DNA from: a virus
DNA: 64,000 nucleotides
Strand: one strand, 5' to 3'
Virus record (IMG/VR): IMGVR_UViG_3300048694_001252
Coordinates: 1 to 64,000 of that record
How positions within the stretch are numbered: position 1 is the stretch's first letter; each line of letters begins with the position of its first letter. The position numbers and the translations under genes are program-made. This document shows positions 29,534-38,418 of the stretch, in pieces. Below the pieces are notes generated by a model. It did no database searches, was not told where the DNA came from, and was given only the letters and a program-made list of their open reading frames with translations.

Positions 29534-30681
29534 GGATTGTTAGGAGTCTGTGCAGTTGGAAAGAACACACCGGTCTTGGTATTCATGATGTTGCGTACGC
29601 CTTGGCTGTTGGCACCTTGAGCCAATACCGCGGTGCCCAGAGCAGTGGCTTCGCTCACTGCTGTGGCAGCCACATTGCCGCCCTGGTAGGTATTGTAAGT
29701 ACGCATGGCTTTTTGCGCGGCACCCACCAGACCACCCACGCTGCCGCTCTGTAGATCACCCAGGATACCAGCACCCGCATCCAACAATCCACCTTGGCCA
29801 AATATGGTACGATTGGCGCCGGGTCTTGCGATGGGACTGAGTCGGGTATCGTAGTGGGCCGGATCCGCAAAACCCTGTACATTCACATCAGGACGATTTT
29901 TACCAACAGCGCCCGAATAGTATTTCACAGTCTCGTACAGTATGGTCATGTTGTGTTGCATGATACCATTGCCTTGGCTATAATCATATTGATCGTGATT
30001 CCAGGATTTGATCACGGGGTTGATCAAGATGTATTCGGCAAACTTGCGCTGATCCAGACCATAGATCCTGATGTCGCGAAAGAAAGCGGGTTTACCGTCG
30101 GGGCCACAATAGCCATTCTGCCAAGTTTCACCGATATAACCCCAGTCCTTGACCGGCAAACTGTCATTGTAAATATCTCGAGCATTGTACCCAAATCCCG
30201 CGGTGCGGTTGGCACTGGCACCCACGCTGCCATTGGTATTGTTGGGATCAAGATATCTCTGAGTGGGATCTTGGTAGTAGTAACTGAAATAGTAGTACCA
30301 GAGCCTGCGAGCATTGTCACCACCATCGTCATGGAACGTGATGTTGACCGGCTGATAATCAATACGAGTCTGTACCACACGTTTGCGATTGTATTGATTG
30401 AGTGGTTCGGCCTGGATCTCAAACTTGGGCAGTTCCACCGTCTTGACCAAGAGACTCAATTTGGCCACATCATCATTGCTGAACACACCGCGGAGATAGG
30501 GTATCTCTTGAGTGTTGATGGTAAAGCTCACATGATAGAGAAACTTGTAGCGTGGCTTGAGTTCATAGCTGTTGGTGGTAAAGGTACGGCTTGCGTGAGT
30601 GTAATCACGCAAGGTTTCCGTACCGATAAAACCTTTCAGTATCTGATCGCCGATACCAAACGGACCGCCACCATTGGCCAA
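29530..30681 (-). CDS. Baseplate tube protein, gp48/gp54-like (383 aa)
   Basis: YKFLYHVSFTIN near residue 45, LLVKTVELPKFEIQ and NQYNRKRVVQTRIDYQPVNI followed by WYYYFSYYY are the tail-tube fold signature shared by T4 gp19, gp48 and gp54; the long insertions and Gly/Ala-rich C terminus fit the baseplate initiator/cap proteins rather than the tube. Start is TTG 30681 (MANGGGPFGIGDQIL): GGAG lies 7 nt upstream and no in-frame ATG is near. Lies directly after the tube gene. Whether it is gp48 or gp54 cannot be settled by eye. Confidence 0.78.
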   Translation of the reverse strand: MANGGGPFGIGDQILKGFIGTETLRDYTHASRTFTTNSYELKPRYKFLYHVSFTINTQEIPYLRGVFSNDDVAKLSLLVKTVELPKFEIQAEPLNQYNRKRVVQTRIDYQPVNITFHDDGGDNARRLWYYYFSYYYQDPTQRYLDPNNTNGSVGASANRTAGFGYNARDIYNDSLPVKDWGYIGETWQNGYCGPDGKPAFFRDIRIYGLDQRKFAEYILINPVIKSWNHDQYDYSQGNGIMQHNMTILYETVKYYSGAVGKNRPDVNVQGFADPAHYDTRLSPIARPGANRTIFGQGGLLDAGAGILGDLQSGSVGGLVGAAQKAMRTYNTYQGGNVAATAVSEATALGTAVLAQGANSQGVRNIMNTKTGVFFPTAQTPNNP

Positions 30682-30697
30682 AGCCTATCTCCAGGAC

Positions 30698-31339
30698 TTA
30701 GACCGCGGTCTGCGTGGTGCCAGCGCCAGTTACCACATCGCCTAGCGTACGACCAATCGCAGTACCAACACCAGTACCATTGGGTGTCTGGTTAGCGTTG
30801 TCATATGTGATGGCCAGAGTGATAGTGACTGGTGCGTTTTCCGCATAGCTCAACTGATTGTAATTGGCGTTCTTGATATAACAACCATACAGTTCCCAGG
30901 TTTCAAGAACCACGGGAGTAGCTGCGCCGTTGCCACCGTCCAGGATTTCTACCTTGGTCAAGAACTTGTAGTCGATACCCGAAGCAGCCGATGCCATTTC
31001 CAGGAAGTCCATCTGCTTCTGTAACTGTTCGCCTACCAGTTTGCTGACCGATCCCGAAGCGTCATCACGCAGCTCACAGTTGACATCGGGCCAGCTGGCT
31101 TTACCAGCTAGCTTCAAGGTGCTGTTGTAGATGGGCAACGTGATTTCTTCAAACGTGGGGTTGGGTCGATCAAACGTCATGACCTGTTTGGTCAGTTCGG
31201 TTGTGGGTTTTGAAATACCAAAGTTTTCAAATGATACCCGGAAACGATACTTGAGTTTGGGCATCAACAGGCCCTGGGTGCTCGAGCTCTGATCGCTCGC
31301 CAGGGGCACTGTCATTCGTTGTAGTGAGCTAACTGCCAT
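30698..31339 (-). CDS. 19: Tail tube protein gp19
   Basis: Forms the inner tube of the contractile tail. MPKLKYRFRVSFENFG at 26-41, TFDRPNPTFEEITLPIYNST and WELYGCYIKNANYNQLSYAENAPVTI match the gp19 pattern of cyanophages; the N-terminal 25 residues and Gly/Thr tail are variable. 213 aa. AGGAG ribosome site, late box 19 nt upstream. It sits between the baseplate tube gene and sheath, as expected. Confidence 0.92.
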   Translation of the reverse strand: MAVSSLQRMTVPLASDQSSSTQGLLMPKLKYRFRVSFENFGISKPTTELTKQVMTFDRPNPTFEEITLPIYNSTLKLAGKASWPDVNCELRDDASGSVSKLVGEQLQKQMDFLEMASAASGIDYKFLTKVEILDGGNGAATPVVLETWELYGCYIKNANYNQLSYAENAPVTITLAITYDNANQTPNGTGVGTAIGRTLGDVVTGAGTTQTAV

Positions 31340-31358
31340 TTGTGATCTCCTATAAGTT

Positions 31359-31364
31359 TATTTA
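31359..31364 (-). promoter_or_regulatory. Late-promoter box TAAATA with leader and ribosome site
   Basis: GGTAAATAAA on the minus strand, 19 nt before ATG 31339, AGGAG between. Confidence 0.65.
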
Positions 31365-31402
31365 CCAGAAAGTGTGACCAGACAAGATCTGGTCACCTTT
31401 CG

Positions 31403-34400
31403 TTAGCGTCCTGCTGCTCCAGAGATTTCACCGGTGTTCTTGATGCGCAAGGGGATATAGATAAACTCCACTGCCTTGACCGGTTCTATGGCAATATCAA
31501 CCCAGAGTTCGCTACGATCTATGCGGGCCGGTGTGTTGTTGCTGAGATCGCAAACCACCAGATAGTCATAGATTGCGCGTTTGGCTATCAAATCAATCAT
31601 CAAACTGTTCACAGTATTGGTGATTTCGTTACGAGTGATCTGATCATTGGGCTCAAACAGATACAGCTTGCCAATTTCTTCCAGGCGACCGCGTAGGTAG
31701 CAGATCAAACGTGCCACATTGATACGATCCAGCGCAGTGGTAACTGACAGCGAAGTCTTGTTACCAAAGTTCACGATACCCACACCCGGAATGAACGTGA
31801 TGGGATTTACATTGTGTTCGTACAGGATATCACGCACTGCCTGACTGCAAGAGATTTGTACGAATTCGCCTGTGGCTGCATCAATGTAACCAATCGCTGT
31901 GGCATTGTCCACCACGCCGCGACGTGTACCTGCGGGAGCCAACCAAGGATAGCTCACAGCATCGCTGCGCAGTATGGTACGAACCATCATGTGGCTGGGC
32001 GGTGCTACCACGCTGTTGCCCGATAGATCGTTGGTCTGGCAGCTGGGATAGAATGTGGCCATATAGTTGCTGGTAGCCACCAGGCCATCTTCGGCCGGGA
32101 GACCCAGACCATTGCGGTTTGTGGCCCATTCAACCAGACTGTTACCATCTGGTCCCAGACGCATGGGTGTATCACCCACCACGAACAGGGTGTTGTTGCG
32201 TTCATTGCTGAGCGCAATCATGTTGGGCTCTAGTTCAGGATAGGCCGGGCAAGCGATAATGTTGAACTGGTTCTGTTCTTCACGTGCAGCTTCGCTGGTG
32301 TCAATGGCCGACTTCATGGCCTTGACTATCACCTGGCGCTGGGCCAAGCGTCCACCCCACATAGCACCATTGTCACGATTGCCCGAAGCCGACAACCAGG
32401 TGTTGGTCACTGTGACTATTTGCCAATAGTTCACGTTGGTGCCGGGCGTGTGATTCACATTGGCATTGGACATGGAGATGTAGTTGAAGTCGTTATAGCT
32501 TACATAGCTACCAATGGTATAGGACGTGGTAGGCGACCATGGATCAGCTGGATAGGATGTGCTGTTGAAGTAATCCCGCTGGAAGGTCTTGACGTTGTAA
32601 CCCGAACGTCGTGTGTTGAACATCAACATGCCTTGTGGATATAGCGCAGGATCAGGTGCGTCAAGATCCAGATAATCACTGGTCAACAGACTCACGATAC
32701 TGGGTATGGCATCGCTGATGGGATCTGTGGTACCATTGGGTGCCCAACGTGCGTCAGCAAACAAGATACCGTTCTGTGTGACTTGATCTGTGGTATCGAT
32801 AGAGACCCATTGCGCTTGGCCACTTACCAACTGCCAGCGATAGAGCTTGGGATAGTTTTCCAAATCGCTGGTGTCCAACCAGAGATCACCATACACCAAG
32901 GGACTTTCTGCATCATCATTCTGTGTCATGGGTGCGGTGGCCGAGCATATGGGTCCGCTGGCATTGGTCAGTGTAAGGTCGTAGCCACGAACATCATTGC
33001 TAACGTTCTGATAACCTTGCCATTGACCGTTGTCCTGGATCATGATGTCCACTTGAGTAGCTGTGCTATAATACCACATGGTTCCGTCTGCTGGATCTTG
33101 ATCGGGCGCGGTGTCCATGGCAGTATAGGTGAACAAGGGCGCGGTGACCAAATTAGACAGTATCAATCGACCTGGGGTCGTGAATGATTGGCGAACCTTG
33201 GGCGTTGACAAGGTAAAACCAGCAGTGGTTATTGGATTGCCTGTGCCCGGAGTCAGACTGATCCAACCACCGGCACTGTGAGTGAACACAATATTACCAG
33301 CACTGTTCACCGATGCACTGACATAGGGCACCGCGGCTGCGGATACTGCTGCAATAAAATCAGCCACCGAACCAGTTCCACCTATGGTCACTGTACTGGT
33401 GATGCTGCTAGTGGTTCCGGGTTGGCTACCAGCCATGGCAAAAGTATTACCGGGTGTGAACGCATTGCCGGTGGGTGTACTGGTACCAGTAACGATAGTT
33501 TGTCCAAACGCATACTGTTCCAGGATTTCAAAACACATGGTGTCTAGTGGCACTGTTTCATAGTAGTTGGCCATGGGGTTGATGTAGGTGGTACCCACGG
33601 GAATAGTACGACCACCATTCACAGGATCCAACCCATATATGGCCTGAGATATGCCGTCATATGCGGGTGTTTTCTGAGCTATCCATTCGCCCAGCGTGGC
33701 GCTCCATTTCTTGATACGGATATCCAAGCCATAGTTCACTGTGCTGAGATTGTTCCAGACCGACCCTGTGGGATGTGGTGCTGTGTCAGTGGTTCTCCAG
33801 CGCGGAGCTTGGTAGCTGTAGCTGGCAAGATATGTGGGTGCCAGATAGGTATTGACCGTGATGCCCAGGGCCGCCAGCAGTGCAGCACCTAGATTTGGTC
33901 CTTGTTCGATAGTGATCAATCCACCATCACCAGACGAACCGTCATTTGTGGCTGTGCTATCACAGAACAATTGCAGACGTCCACTTTTGACCATGGCCGA
34001 TACGCCGGTAATGGCCGCATTGTTGATGGCAGTGGCAAATCCTGCCACAGTCAATGCCGTTGATCCTGCGCCCACAGTGACCAGGGTACCATTGATATAC
34101 ATGTTGGCACCATTGGTCAAGCTGTTGGGGGTAGCTGTACCTGCCACTGTGGGCCAGCTCATTTTCCAGTCATCGCTGCCTACCAGTACCCAGACGTTGT
34201 CAGAGTTTTTGTAGTAACCATACATAGGCACACTGAGAGCTGTGATAGCATAATCACCGATGCTGCCATAGCTGGTCACGGGAGTATAATCACCACCAGC
34301 AGCATCCACCACATATTCGACTTCGGTAATGACCAAGGGGGTTTTCACCGTGAATTGAGCTGTGGATTGATTCCATTCCTGGATACCCCACTGCGTGGTC

Positions 34401-34819
34401 GAAGTATCCAACCAATAGGTGCCATTGTTGGCGTTGCCCGTGGGGCGAACCAGACTGGCTGTGAGTTCGGTCAGATTGATGTTTGCACGTTGCACATAGC
34501 AACGATTGGTCACGCCCAGGGCGCTATAGGCAGCCAGCAAACCGTATTCGTTGAGTTCATATCCATTGATGGGAGTACCGGTCGTGGTATTGTAGAAAAA
34601 CGGTACACCAAAAGTGGCTACTAAATCACGTTGGCTTGTGATTAAATAGGTTTTATCGGCATTGGCTGCGGTCGTACCAGCAGCAACGGTTACGCCGTCA
34701 CCAGAAACTTTGTTTTGTGCAGTAGCTATCAAGAAGTAAGGTACAGTGTTGACTGCCGAGGGAATGTATTGGCTTTCGTCAATAACTGTTACTTCTACGC
34801 CAGGTGATGTCAGGGCCAT
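31403..34819 (-). CDS. 18: Tail sheath protein gp18, enlarged (1138 aa)
   Basis: Contractile sheath. Starts MALTSPGVEVTVIDESQYIP and ends with the conserved sheath domain (NIIACPAYPELEPNMIALSNER, VVAPPSHMMVRTILRSDAVS, DRINVARLICYLRGRLEEIG). Much longer than T4 gp18 (659 aa). Extra middle modules: a segment like flagellar hook-IN motifs (GTLVTVGAGSTALTVAGFAT), at least four short Trp-rich modules of the form G-x-x-W...W (GTYWLDTSTTQW, GSVWNNLS, GTMWYYSTAT, GDLWLDTSD), and a carbohydrate-binding-like YTIGSYVSYNDFNYIS near residues 825-840. ATG 34819 has AAGGAAA and a late box 31 nt upstream; upstream frame is noncoding. Confidence 0.93.
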   Translation of the reverse strand: MALTSPGVEVTVIDESQYIPSAVNTVPYFLIATAQNKVSGDGVTVAAGTTAANADKTYLITSQRDLVATFGVPFFYNTTTGTPINGYELNEYGLLAAYSALGVTNRCYVQRANINLTELTASLVRPTGNANNGTYWLDTSTTQWGIQEWNQSTAQFTVKTPLVITEVEYVVDAAGGDYTPVTSYGSIGDYAITALSVPMYGYYKNSDNVWVLVGSDDWKMSWPTVAGTATPNSLTNGANMYINGTLVTVGAGSTALTVAGFATAINNAAITGVSAMVKSGRLQLFCDSTATNDGSSGDGGLITIEQGPNLGAALLAALGITVNTYLAPTYLASYSYQAPRWRTTDTAPHPTGSVWNNLSTVNYGLDIRIKKWSATLGEWIAQKTPAYDGISQAIYGLDPVNGGRTIPVGTTYINPMANYYETVPLDTMCFEILEQYAFGQTIVTGTSTPTGNAFTPGNTFAMAGSQPGTTSSITSTVTIGGTGSVADFIAAVSAAAVPYVSASVNSAGNIVFTHSAGGWISLTPGTGNPITTAGFTLSTPKVRQSFTTPGRLILSNLVTAPLFTYTAMDTAPDQDPADGTMWYYSTATQVDIMIQDNGQWQGYQNVSNDVRGYDLTLTNASGPICSATAPMTQNDDAESPLVYGDLWLDTSDLENYPKLYRWQLVSGQAQWVSIDTTDQVTQNGILFADARWAPNGTTDPISDAIPSIVSLLTSDYLDLDAPDPALYPQGMLMFNTRRSGYNVKTFQRDYFNSTSYPADPWSPTTSYTIGSYVSYNDFNYISMSNANVNHTPGTNVNYWQIVTVTNTWLSASGNRDNGAMWGGRLAQRQVIVKAMKSAIDTSEAAREEQNQFNIIACPAYPELEPNMIALSNERNNTLFVVGDTPMRLGPDGNSLVEWATNRNGLGLPAEDGLVATSNYMATFYPSCQTNDLSGNSVVAPPSHMMVRTILRSDAVSYPWLAPAGTRRGVVDNATAIGYIDAATGEFVQISCSQAVRDILYEHNVNPITFIPGVGIVNFGNKTSLSVTTALDRINVARLICYLRGRLEEIGKLYLFEPNDQITRNEITNTVNSLMIDLIAKRAIYDYLVVCDLSNNTPARIDRSELWVDIAIEPVKAVEFIYIPLRIKNTGEISGAAGR

Positions 34820-34850
34820 TTTGAGGTTTCCTTGTAAAAAGTTATAGTGA

Positions 34851-34856
34851 TATTTA
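34851..34856 (-). promoter_or_regulatory. Late-promoter box TAAATA with leader and ribosome site
   Basis: GGTAAATATC on the minus strand, 31 nt before the sheath ATG, AAGGA between. Confidence 0.65.
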
Positions 34857-34911
34857 CCGGAAGCCACAAAAAAACCACCGCTAGAACGCCCTTTGGCCAA
34901 GGTTCGTGAGT

Positions 34912-34917
34912 TAAATA
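34912..34917 (+). promoter_or_regulatory. Late-promoter box TAAATA (short-gap type)
   Basis: GTTAAATAGA on the plus strand, ending 4 nt before ATG 34922. The GAGG touching the ATG is too close to act as a normal ribosome site. Confidence 0.55.
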
Positions 34918-34921
34918 GAGG

Positions 34922-35269
34922 ATGACTCGTCCCATTTGCGCTGCCTGCGGTCAACGTCCCTGTGCCGTAAACTATCACGGCCTGGATCGCATACACTATC
35001 GACGTCGCTGCGAAAATTGTCAACGCCGGAATCGAGGTATACGCCCGCATCGGCCGCGATGGGAGATAGCGGGCTATCGCAAAAAAATAGTGTGTGATCT
35101 ATGCGGATTCCGGGCTAGATACAGTGCCCAGATCCTGGTGTATCACATGGATGGCAGATTGACCAACGTGGAACCCAAAAATCTACGCAGCGTATGCCGT
35201 AACTGCGAAATCGCTGTGTCTAGGGGCGATTCGCCAGCGCGGCCGGGAGATCTGGAACCAGATCTCTGA
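34922..35269 (+). CDS. HNH-like zinc protein (115 aa)
   Basis: Cys pairs ICAACGQRPC (5-14), RCENCQRR (29-36), VCDLCGF (57-63) and VCRNCE (90-95), plus ILVYHMDGRLTNVEPKNL, which has the His...Asn...His/Asn arrangement of HNH fold proteins. A small protein of this exact layout is conserved in cyanomyoviruses near the terminase and sheath genes. Nuclease activity is possible but the catalytic His pair is not clear. Its last 50 nt overlap the 3' end of the convergent dNMP kinase. Late box before the ATG. Confidence 0.75.
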   Translation: MTRPICAACGQRPCAVNYHGLDRIHYRRRCENCQRRNRGIRPHRPRWEIAGYRKKIVCDLCGFRARYSAQILVYHMDGRLTNVEPKNLRSVCRNCEIAVSRGDSPARPGDLEPDL

Positions 35270-35894
35270 CTTGATCGTAGAGATTTTCCAAGCTACCATT
35301 GTTGTCAATGTGATGATCAAATCTATTGCCTACCCAGGCCCACTCGCTTTCATGGATCCGGTACCGAAACATGCTTTCTTCTAGATCGGCCACGATGCGC
35401 ATGATGGTACGTTGTTCATCGTTGGCCCGGTTGTAACATACCGCCCAGTCATACCAAACTGGTCTCGCACCACGCTCAACCCAGACGAGTTTAGCGCCAG
35501 CATTGCGTAAAGCTTCGATCTCATTGGGAAATCTACAGTCAGAAATAACTATATCATCGGTGGTTTTGCGCAGTTTGTTTTCCAGGCTTGCTACCCAGAT
35601 ATTGTCATGGAATCCGCGACGGCACACTTCGGTTCCCCACTGCTGCAATACCCATCTCGGGGTGAGATTGGGTATCTGTAATTTTTCAGCCCACCACTGA
35701 TCCACCTGTTCGCGCCAGGCCCGGCTGGTTTGGGTGCGCCCTTCCAGCATTTCGCGATCCCAACCAAATACCATACCAACAGCATCTTTGAGTGTGCTGG
35801 CAAAACTGTCGCGTCGAAATCCATGGGAATTTACCAAATAGTCAGCCATGGTGTCTTTGCCCGACCCTTGCCAACCGCAAATCGCGATGATCAT
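35220..35894 (-). CDS. Deoxynucleoside monophosphate kinase-like protein (gp1 family)
   Basis: Phosphorylates dNMPs for phage DNA synthesis. P-loop GWQGSGKDT at 7-15, WREQVDQWWAE and TPRWVLQQWGTEVCR in the substrate/lid region and IVISDCRFPNEIEAL typical of the T4 gp1-type dNMP kinase family. 224 aa from ATG 35894, which overlaps the exonuclease stop (ATGA) and has AAGGA 6 nt upstream; an upstream in-frame start at 35957 is not supported. Expressed with the exonuclease from the sigma70 promoter at 36.4 kb, fitting early nucleotide metabolism. Confidence 0.85.
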   Translation of the reverse strand: MIIAICGWQGSGKDTMADYLVNSHGFRRDSFASTLKDAVGMVFGWDREMLEGRTQTSRAWREQVDQWWAEKLQIPNLTPRWVLQQWGTEVCRRGFHDNIWVASLENKLRKTTDDIVISDCRFPNEIEALRNAGAKLVWVERGARPVWYDWAVCYNRANDEQRTIMRIVADLEESMFRYRIHESEWAWVGNRFDHHIDNNGSLENLYDQVRDLVPDLPAALANRP

Positions 35895-36415
35895 TTCAGT
35901 TCCTTTATCTTGAGATACTCCAGTACATCCCACAACAGCAATATCTGGCAACAGCAATCTTCCAGGGCGTTGTGGCTGGCTGGATAGCGTTCCAGGCCGG
36001 GAGCGAGGCTAAACAAGGTGCGGCTGTCGCGCACTGCGAAATACTTCCAGGGCAGCGCCATGTTGAGACTCTTGTAGGCATGTTCCAGGATGGTCATGTC
36101 ATAGCAGGGTCCTTGCGCCCAGACGTGCCGGGCATGCCAGACCATACGGGTCAACCCCTCCAAGGCCTCGCGCAGACACACACGGTCTTGTTCCTGGAAC
36201 GCATCATCACGTATATCGTGGGGTTGGGTGGCCCACCATTCTAGAGTACCTTGCTCGATGCGGCGATCAGCCTGGCTCTCCATGTCCACACGCACATAGA
36301 ATTGGCGCCCCAATTTATCACGAGTCAAAGGGTCAAACTCAACCGCGGCAATGGTTAGTATGGTAGCATCGGGCCCGGTGCCTAGCCCTTCAATATCGAT
36401 CATGACATCAGTCAT
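35891..36415 (-). CDS. dexA: DexA-like 3'-5' exonuclease, DEDDh type
   Basis: RNase T/DnaQ-fold exonuclease. MIDIEGLGTGPDATILTIAA holds D7 and E9; QGPCYDMTILEHAY holds D106; SHNALEDCCCQ holds H148 and D153, completing DEDDh. 174 aa, a little shorter than T4 DexA (227 aa). ATG 36415 lies 6 nt after a perfect TATAAT. Coupled to the dNMP kinase; together they would degrade DNA to mononucleotides and re-phosphorylate them. Confidence 0.88.
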   Translation of the reverse strand: MTDVMIDIEGLGTGPDATILTIAAVEFDPLTRDKLGRQFYVRVDMESQADRRIEQGTLEWWATQPHDIRDDAFQEQDRVCLREALEGLTRMVWHARHVWAQGPCYDMTILEHAYKSLNMALPWKYFAVRDSRTLFSLAPGLERYPASHNALEDCCCQILLLWDVLEYLKIKELK

Positions 36416-36421
36416 GATGCG

Positions 36422-36450
36422 ATTATAGTTGAAAACTACAGCACTGTCAA
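36422..36450 (-). promoter_or_regulatory. Perfect sigma70 promoter abutting an ATG
   Basis: On the minus strand: -35 TTGACA (36450-36445), spacer exactly 17 nt, -10 TATAAT (36427-36422), then 6 nt to ATG 36415. Full consensus in both boxes. Predicts a leaderless mRNA for the exonuclease/kinase pair, read by the unmodified host polymerase early in infection. Confidence 0.85.
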
Positions 36451-36457
36451 AATTGCT

Positions 36458-37228
36458 CTAGCCAATCACCCAGGTAATGGGCTGAGAACCATCCACATAG
36501 GCCTTGAGTTGCTCGAGCAAGGCATCCATTTGGGCCTGGGCTTCGGTTTTCATGGCAGTACCATTGAGGGTGCTGCCGCCCTGGGGACCGGCTATGGTAC
36601 CAAATTTTTCGCGAGCTTCGCCTATGATCATCTTGCAGTTGGCCACCATGTAGTCCCGCATCCATTGAGAAATTTGGAAATCGCTCAAGAGGTTGATCTC
36701 GGGCTTGAGGTTATAGGTCCATAGCAGTATGGCTTCGTTGCTGCCCTTGGGATCACGGATCAGTTGCAGCTTCTTGGTCACGGGGTTGTAGGTGTAATTG
36801 ATGTATCCACCAAACATGCGAGCTGCTAGTTCCACGTACTGGCTGTAGAAATCATAGGTGGCTAGACCACCGGCCACGTTGAAGTTCATGAGATATACAT
36901 TCAGGCTGGCCTGTGCAAAGGGATCAAAATTGGATGCAAATGGGCCTGTGGCATCACCAAATGTACGCCGGAAAATCTGGCGCACCGATATCACTTCCTG
37001 GGGCAATTGATAGATGTTTTCATCCTTGACCAGGTACATGAAACTGTAGCTTTCTTCATAGGCATTCTGGGCTCGCTGACGATAGGTGCCCAGGGTCTTT
37101 TGATAGGCAGCTTCGTAGTCCTCGGGATCGAGTTCCACATCAATAATGTTAGCACCCAATTGGGCGCTCACATATTTTATTAGAGCTTGTTTGAGTTCAG
37201 CGAGAGTATCTTGTTGTTGCTCGGCCAT
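36458..37228 (-). CDS. 13: Neck protein gp13-like
   Basis: Head-tail connector component. SAQLGANIIDVELDPEDYEAA followed by YQKTLGTYRQRAQNAYEESYSF, LPQEVISVRQIFRRTFGD, and the C-terminal WMRDYMVANCKMIIGEAREKF, GPQGGSTLNG and PITWVIG follow T4 gp13 (ending LLDPPFGILVG) and the cyanophage protein. 256 aa against 309 in T4. Late box 18 nt upstream with AAGGA. The partner gp14 is at 38.7 kb on the other strand. Confidence 0.82.
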   Translation of the reverse strand: MAEQQQDTLAELKQALIKYVSAQLGANIIDVELDPEDYEAAYQKTLGTYRQRAQNAYEESYSFMYLVKDENIYQLPQEVISVRQIFRRTFGDATGPFASNFDPFAQASLNVYLMNFNVAGGLATYDFYSQYVELAARMFGGYINYTYNPVTKKLQLIRDPKGSNEAILLWTYNLKPEINLLSDFQISQWMRDYMVANCKMIIGEAREKFGTIAGPQGGSTLNGTAMKTEAQAQMDALLEQLKAYVDGSQPITWVIG

Positions 37229-37246
37229 GGTTGGGTTCCTTGTGCA

Positions 37247-37252
37247 TATTTA
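37247..37252 (-). promoter_or_regulatory. Late-promoter box TAAATA with leader and ribosome site
   Basis: GCTAAATATG on the minus strand, 18 nt before ATG 37228, AAGGAA between. Confidence 0.65.
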
Positions 37253-37269
37253 GCCCAGGAACCCTCTCG

Positions 37270-38418
37270 CTAGCGCACACGCAGTATGATCATATCCGCA
37301 TTGCCCCGACCATTGAATTTGGTCTCGGTGCTACGGATCTCTCGGAACACTTTACGCGCAGCAGGAGCGCCCCCACTCATGAGGCTCTTGAGCTGCTCCT
37401 TGGGTTTACGCAGGGTCTTGCGCACACTTTTGGTGGTATCATAGCCGATCAGGCCCGTGCCCTTGACCGAAAACGAACCCAGCAAATCTTCATGCACCAC
37501 GTAGATCAGCTTACGGCGTCGGGTATCATAGAGCCAGGCTTCTTGGGCATCCACCAAATCGGTCACTGGCACTGATTTCAATCCCAGTTCAGCAAACTCT
37601 CGCAGATACTTGAAACGTGCCGTGAGCTTTTCGGGACTCACGGGCTTTTTCTTGCGCGGTTTGCGCTCGACCTTTTTGACCTGCACATAGCTGGCGCAAT
37701 CGGCCACGACCTGTTCGGCAAATCGCACCATGTTGCGGACCTGGATCTTACTGAATCGGCCATAGCCCTCCACGAGATCGGCATCGCGCCCCTGGGCAGC
37801 TTCTTGCAGTTCAGCCGCTACCTGTCGCCAGTGCTGTGCGATCTCGCCCACCATTTGGGGCACGACATTGCGCTCACGCAGTATGGTCATGGGCTGGATA
37901 TCTGCGGTCATCTTGGCACCGGCCAAGATCATGGAGTCAAACAAGCCTTCGATATCACCACCGGTTTCCAGCATTTTTTCGCGCAAGCGATCCTGGATAT
38001 TGGGTCGCGGTGCTGTGGGTTTTTCTTGTACCTGGACATCGTCCTCGCCCTGCTGCAGGGCCGCTTGGATATGATCTGCGATCACCCGACGTTCACGCTC
38101 ATCCAGCGGCCAACCCATGACGTTCATGCGGCATAGCCAGCCCGGGGTGGTGCTGAAGTTTCGTTCATTGCTGCGGGCCACGCGCTGGCAAGCCGCGGCC
38201 GGGAATTCGTTACGACCCATCCAGTCGATCACGAACTTCTTGGCATCTTTGCTGTCGCAGTAATAGTTATACCAGGCAAACGCATGCAGCTGAGCCAGCC
38301 TACGGGCCGCGTCATCTTGGGGTAGCTTGGTCCACTGGGGTTCATTGCCCATGTATTTGGTGTCGGCGTCCCGGGGCATGATGGGCTTTGCGGGTTTGGC
38401 GTCAATCTTGCTCTTCAT
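37270..38418 (-). CDS. Conserved phage protein of unknown function (382 aa)
   Basis: No known motif. Residues 40-110 include WYNYYCDSKDAKKFVIDWMGR; about 225-320 basic and helical (VKKVERKPRKKKPVSPEKLTA), and the C-terminal third (EAWLYDTRRRKLIYVVHEDLL, TKSVRKTLRKPKEQLKSLM) reads like a DNA-interacting domain. I recall similar proteins in T4-like cyanophages without assigned function. It is translated with the 94-aa gene from the sigma70 promoter at 38.7 kb, which suggests an early role rather than a virion role. Confidence 0.65.
   Translation of the reverse strand: MKSKIDAKPAKPIMPRDADTKYMGNEPQWTKLPQDDAARRLAQLHAFAWYNYYCDSKDAKKFVIDWMGRNEFPAAACQRVARSNERNFSTTPGWLCRMNVMGWPLDERERRVIADHIQAALQQGEDDVQVQEKPTAPRPNIQDRLREKMLETGGDIEGLFDSMILAGAKMTADIQPMTILRERNVVPQMVGEIAQHWRQVAAELQEAAQGRDADLVEGYGRFSKIQVRNMVRFAEQVVADCASYVQVKKVERKPRKKKPVSPEKLTARFKYLREFAELGLKSVPVTDLVDAQEAWLYDTRRRKLIYVVHEDLLGSFSVKGTGLIGYDTTKSVRKTLRKPKEQLKSLMSGGAPAARKVFREIRSTETKFNGRGNADMIILRVR

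Noticed and set aside
34820-35050. N-terminal extension of the sheath frame
   Set aside because: It runs through the late promoter and the divergent HNH-like gene; MALTSPG at 34819 is the conserved sheath start with a ribosome site.
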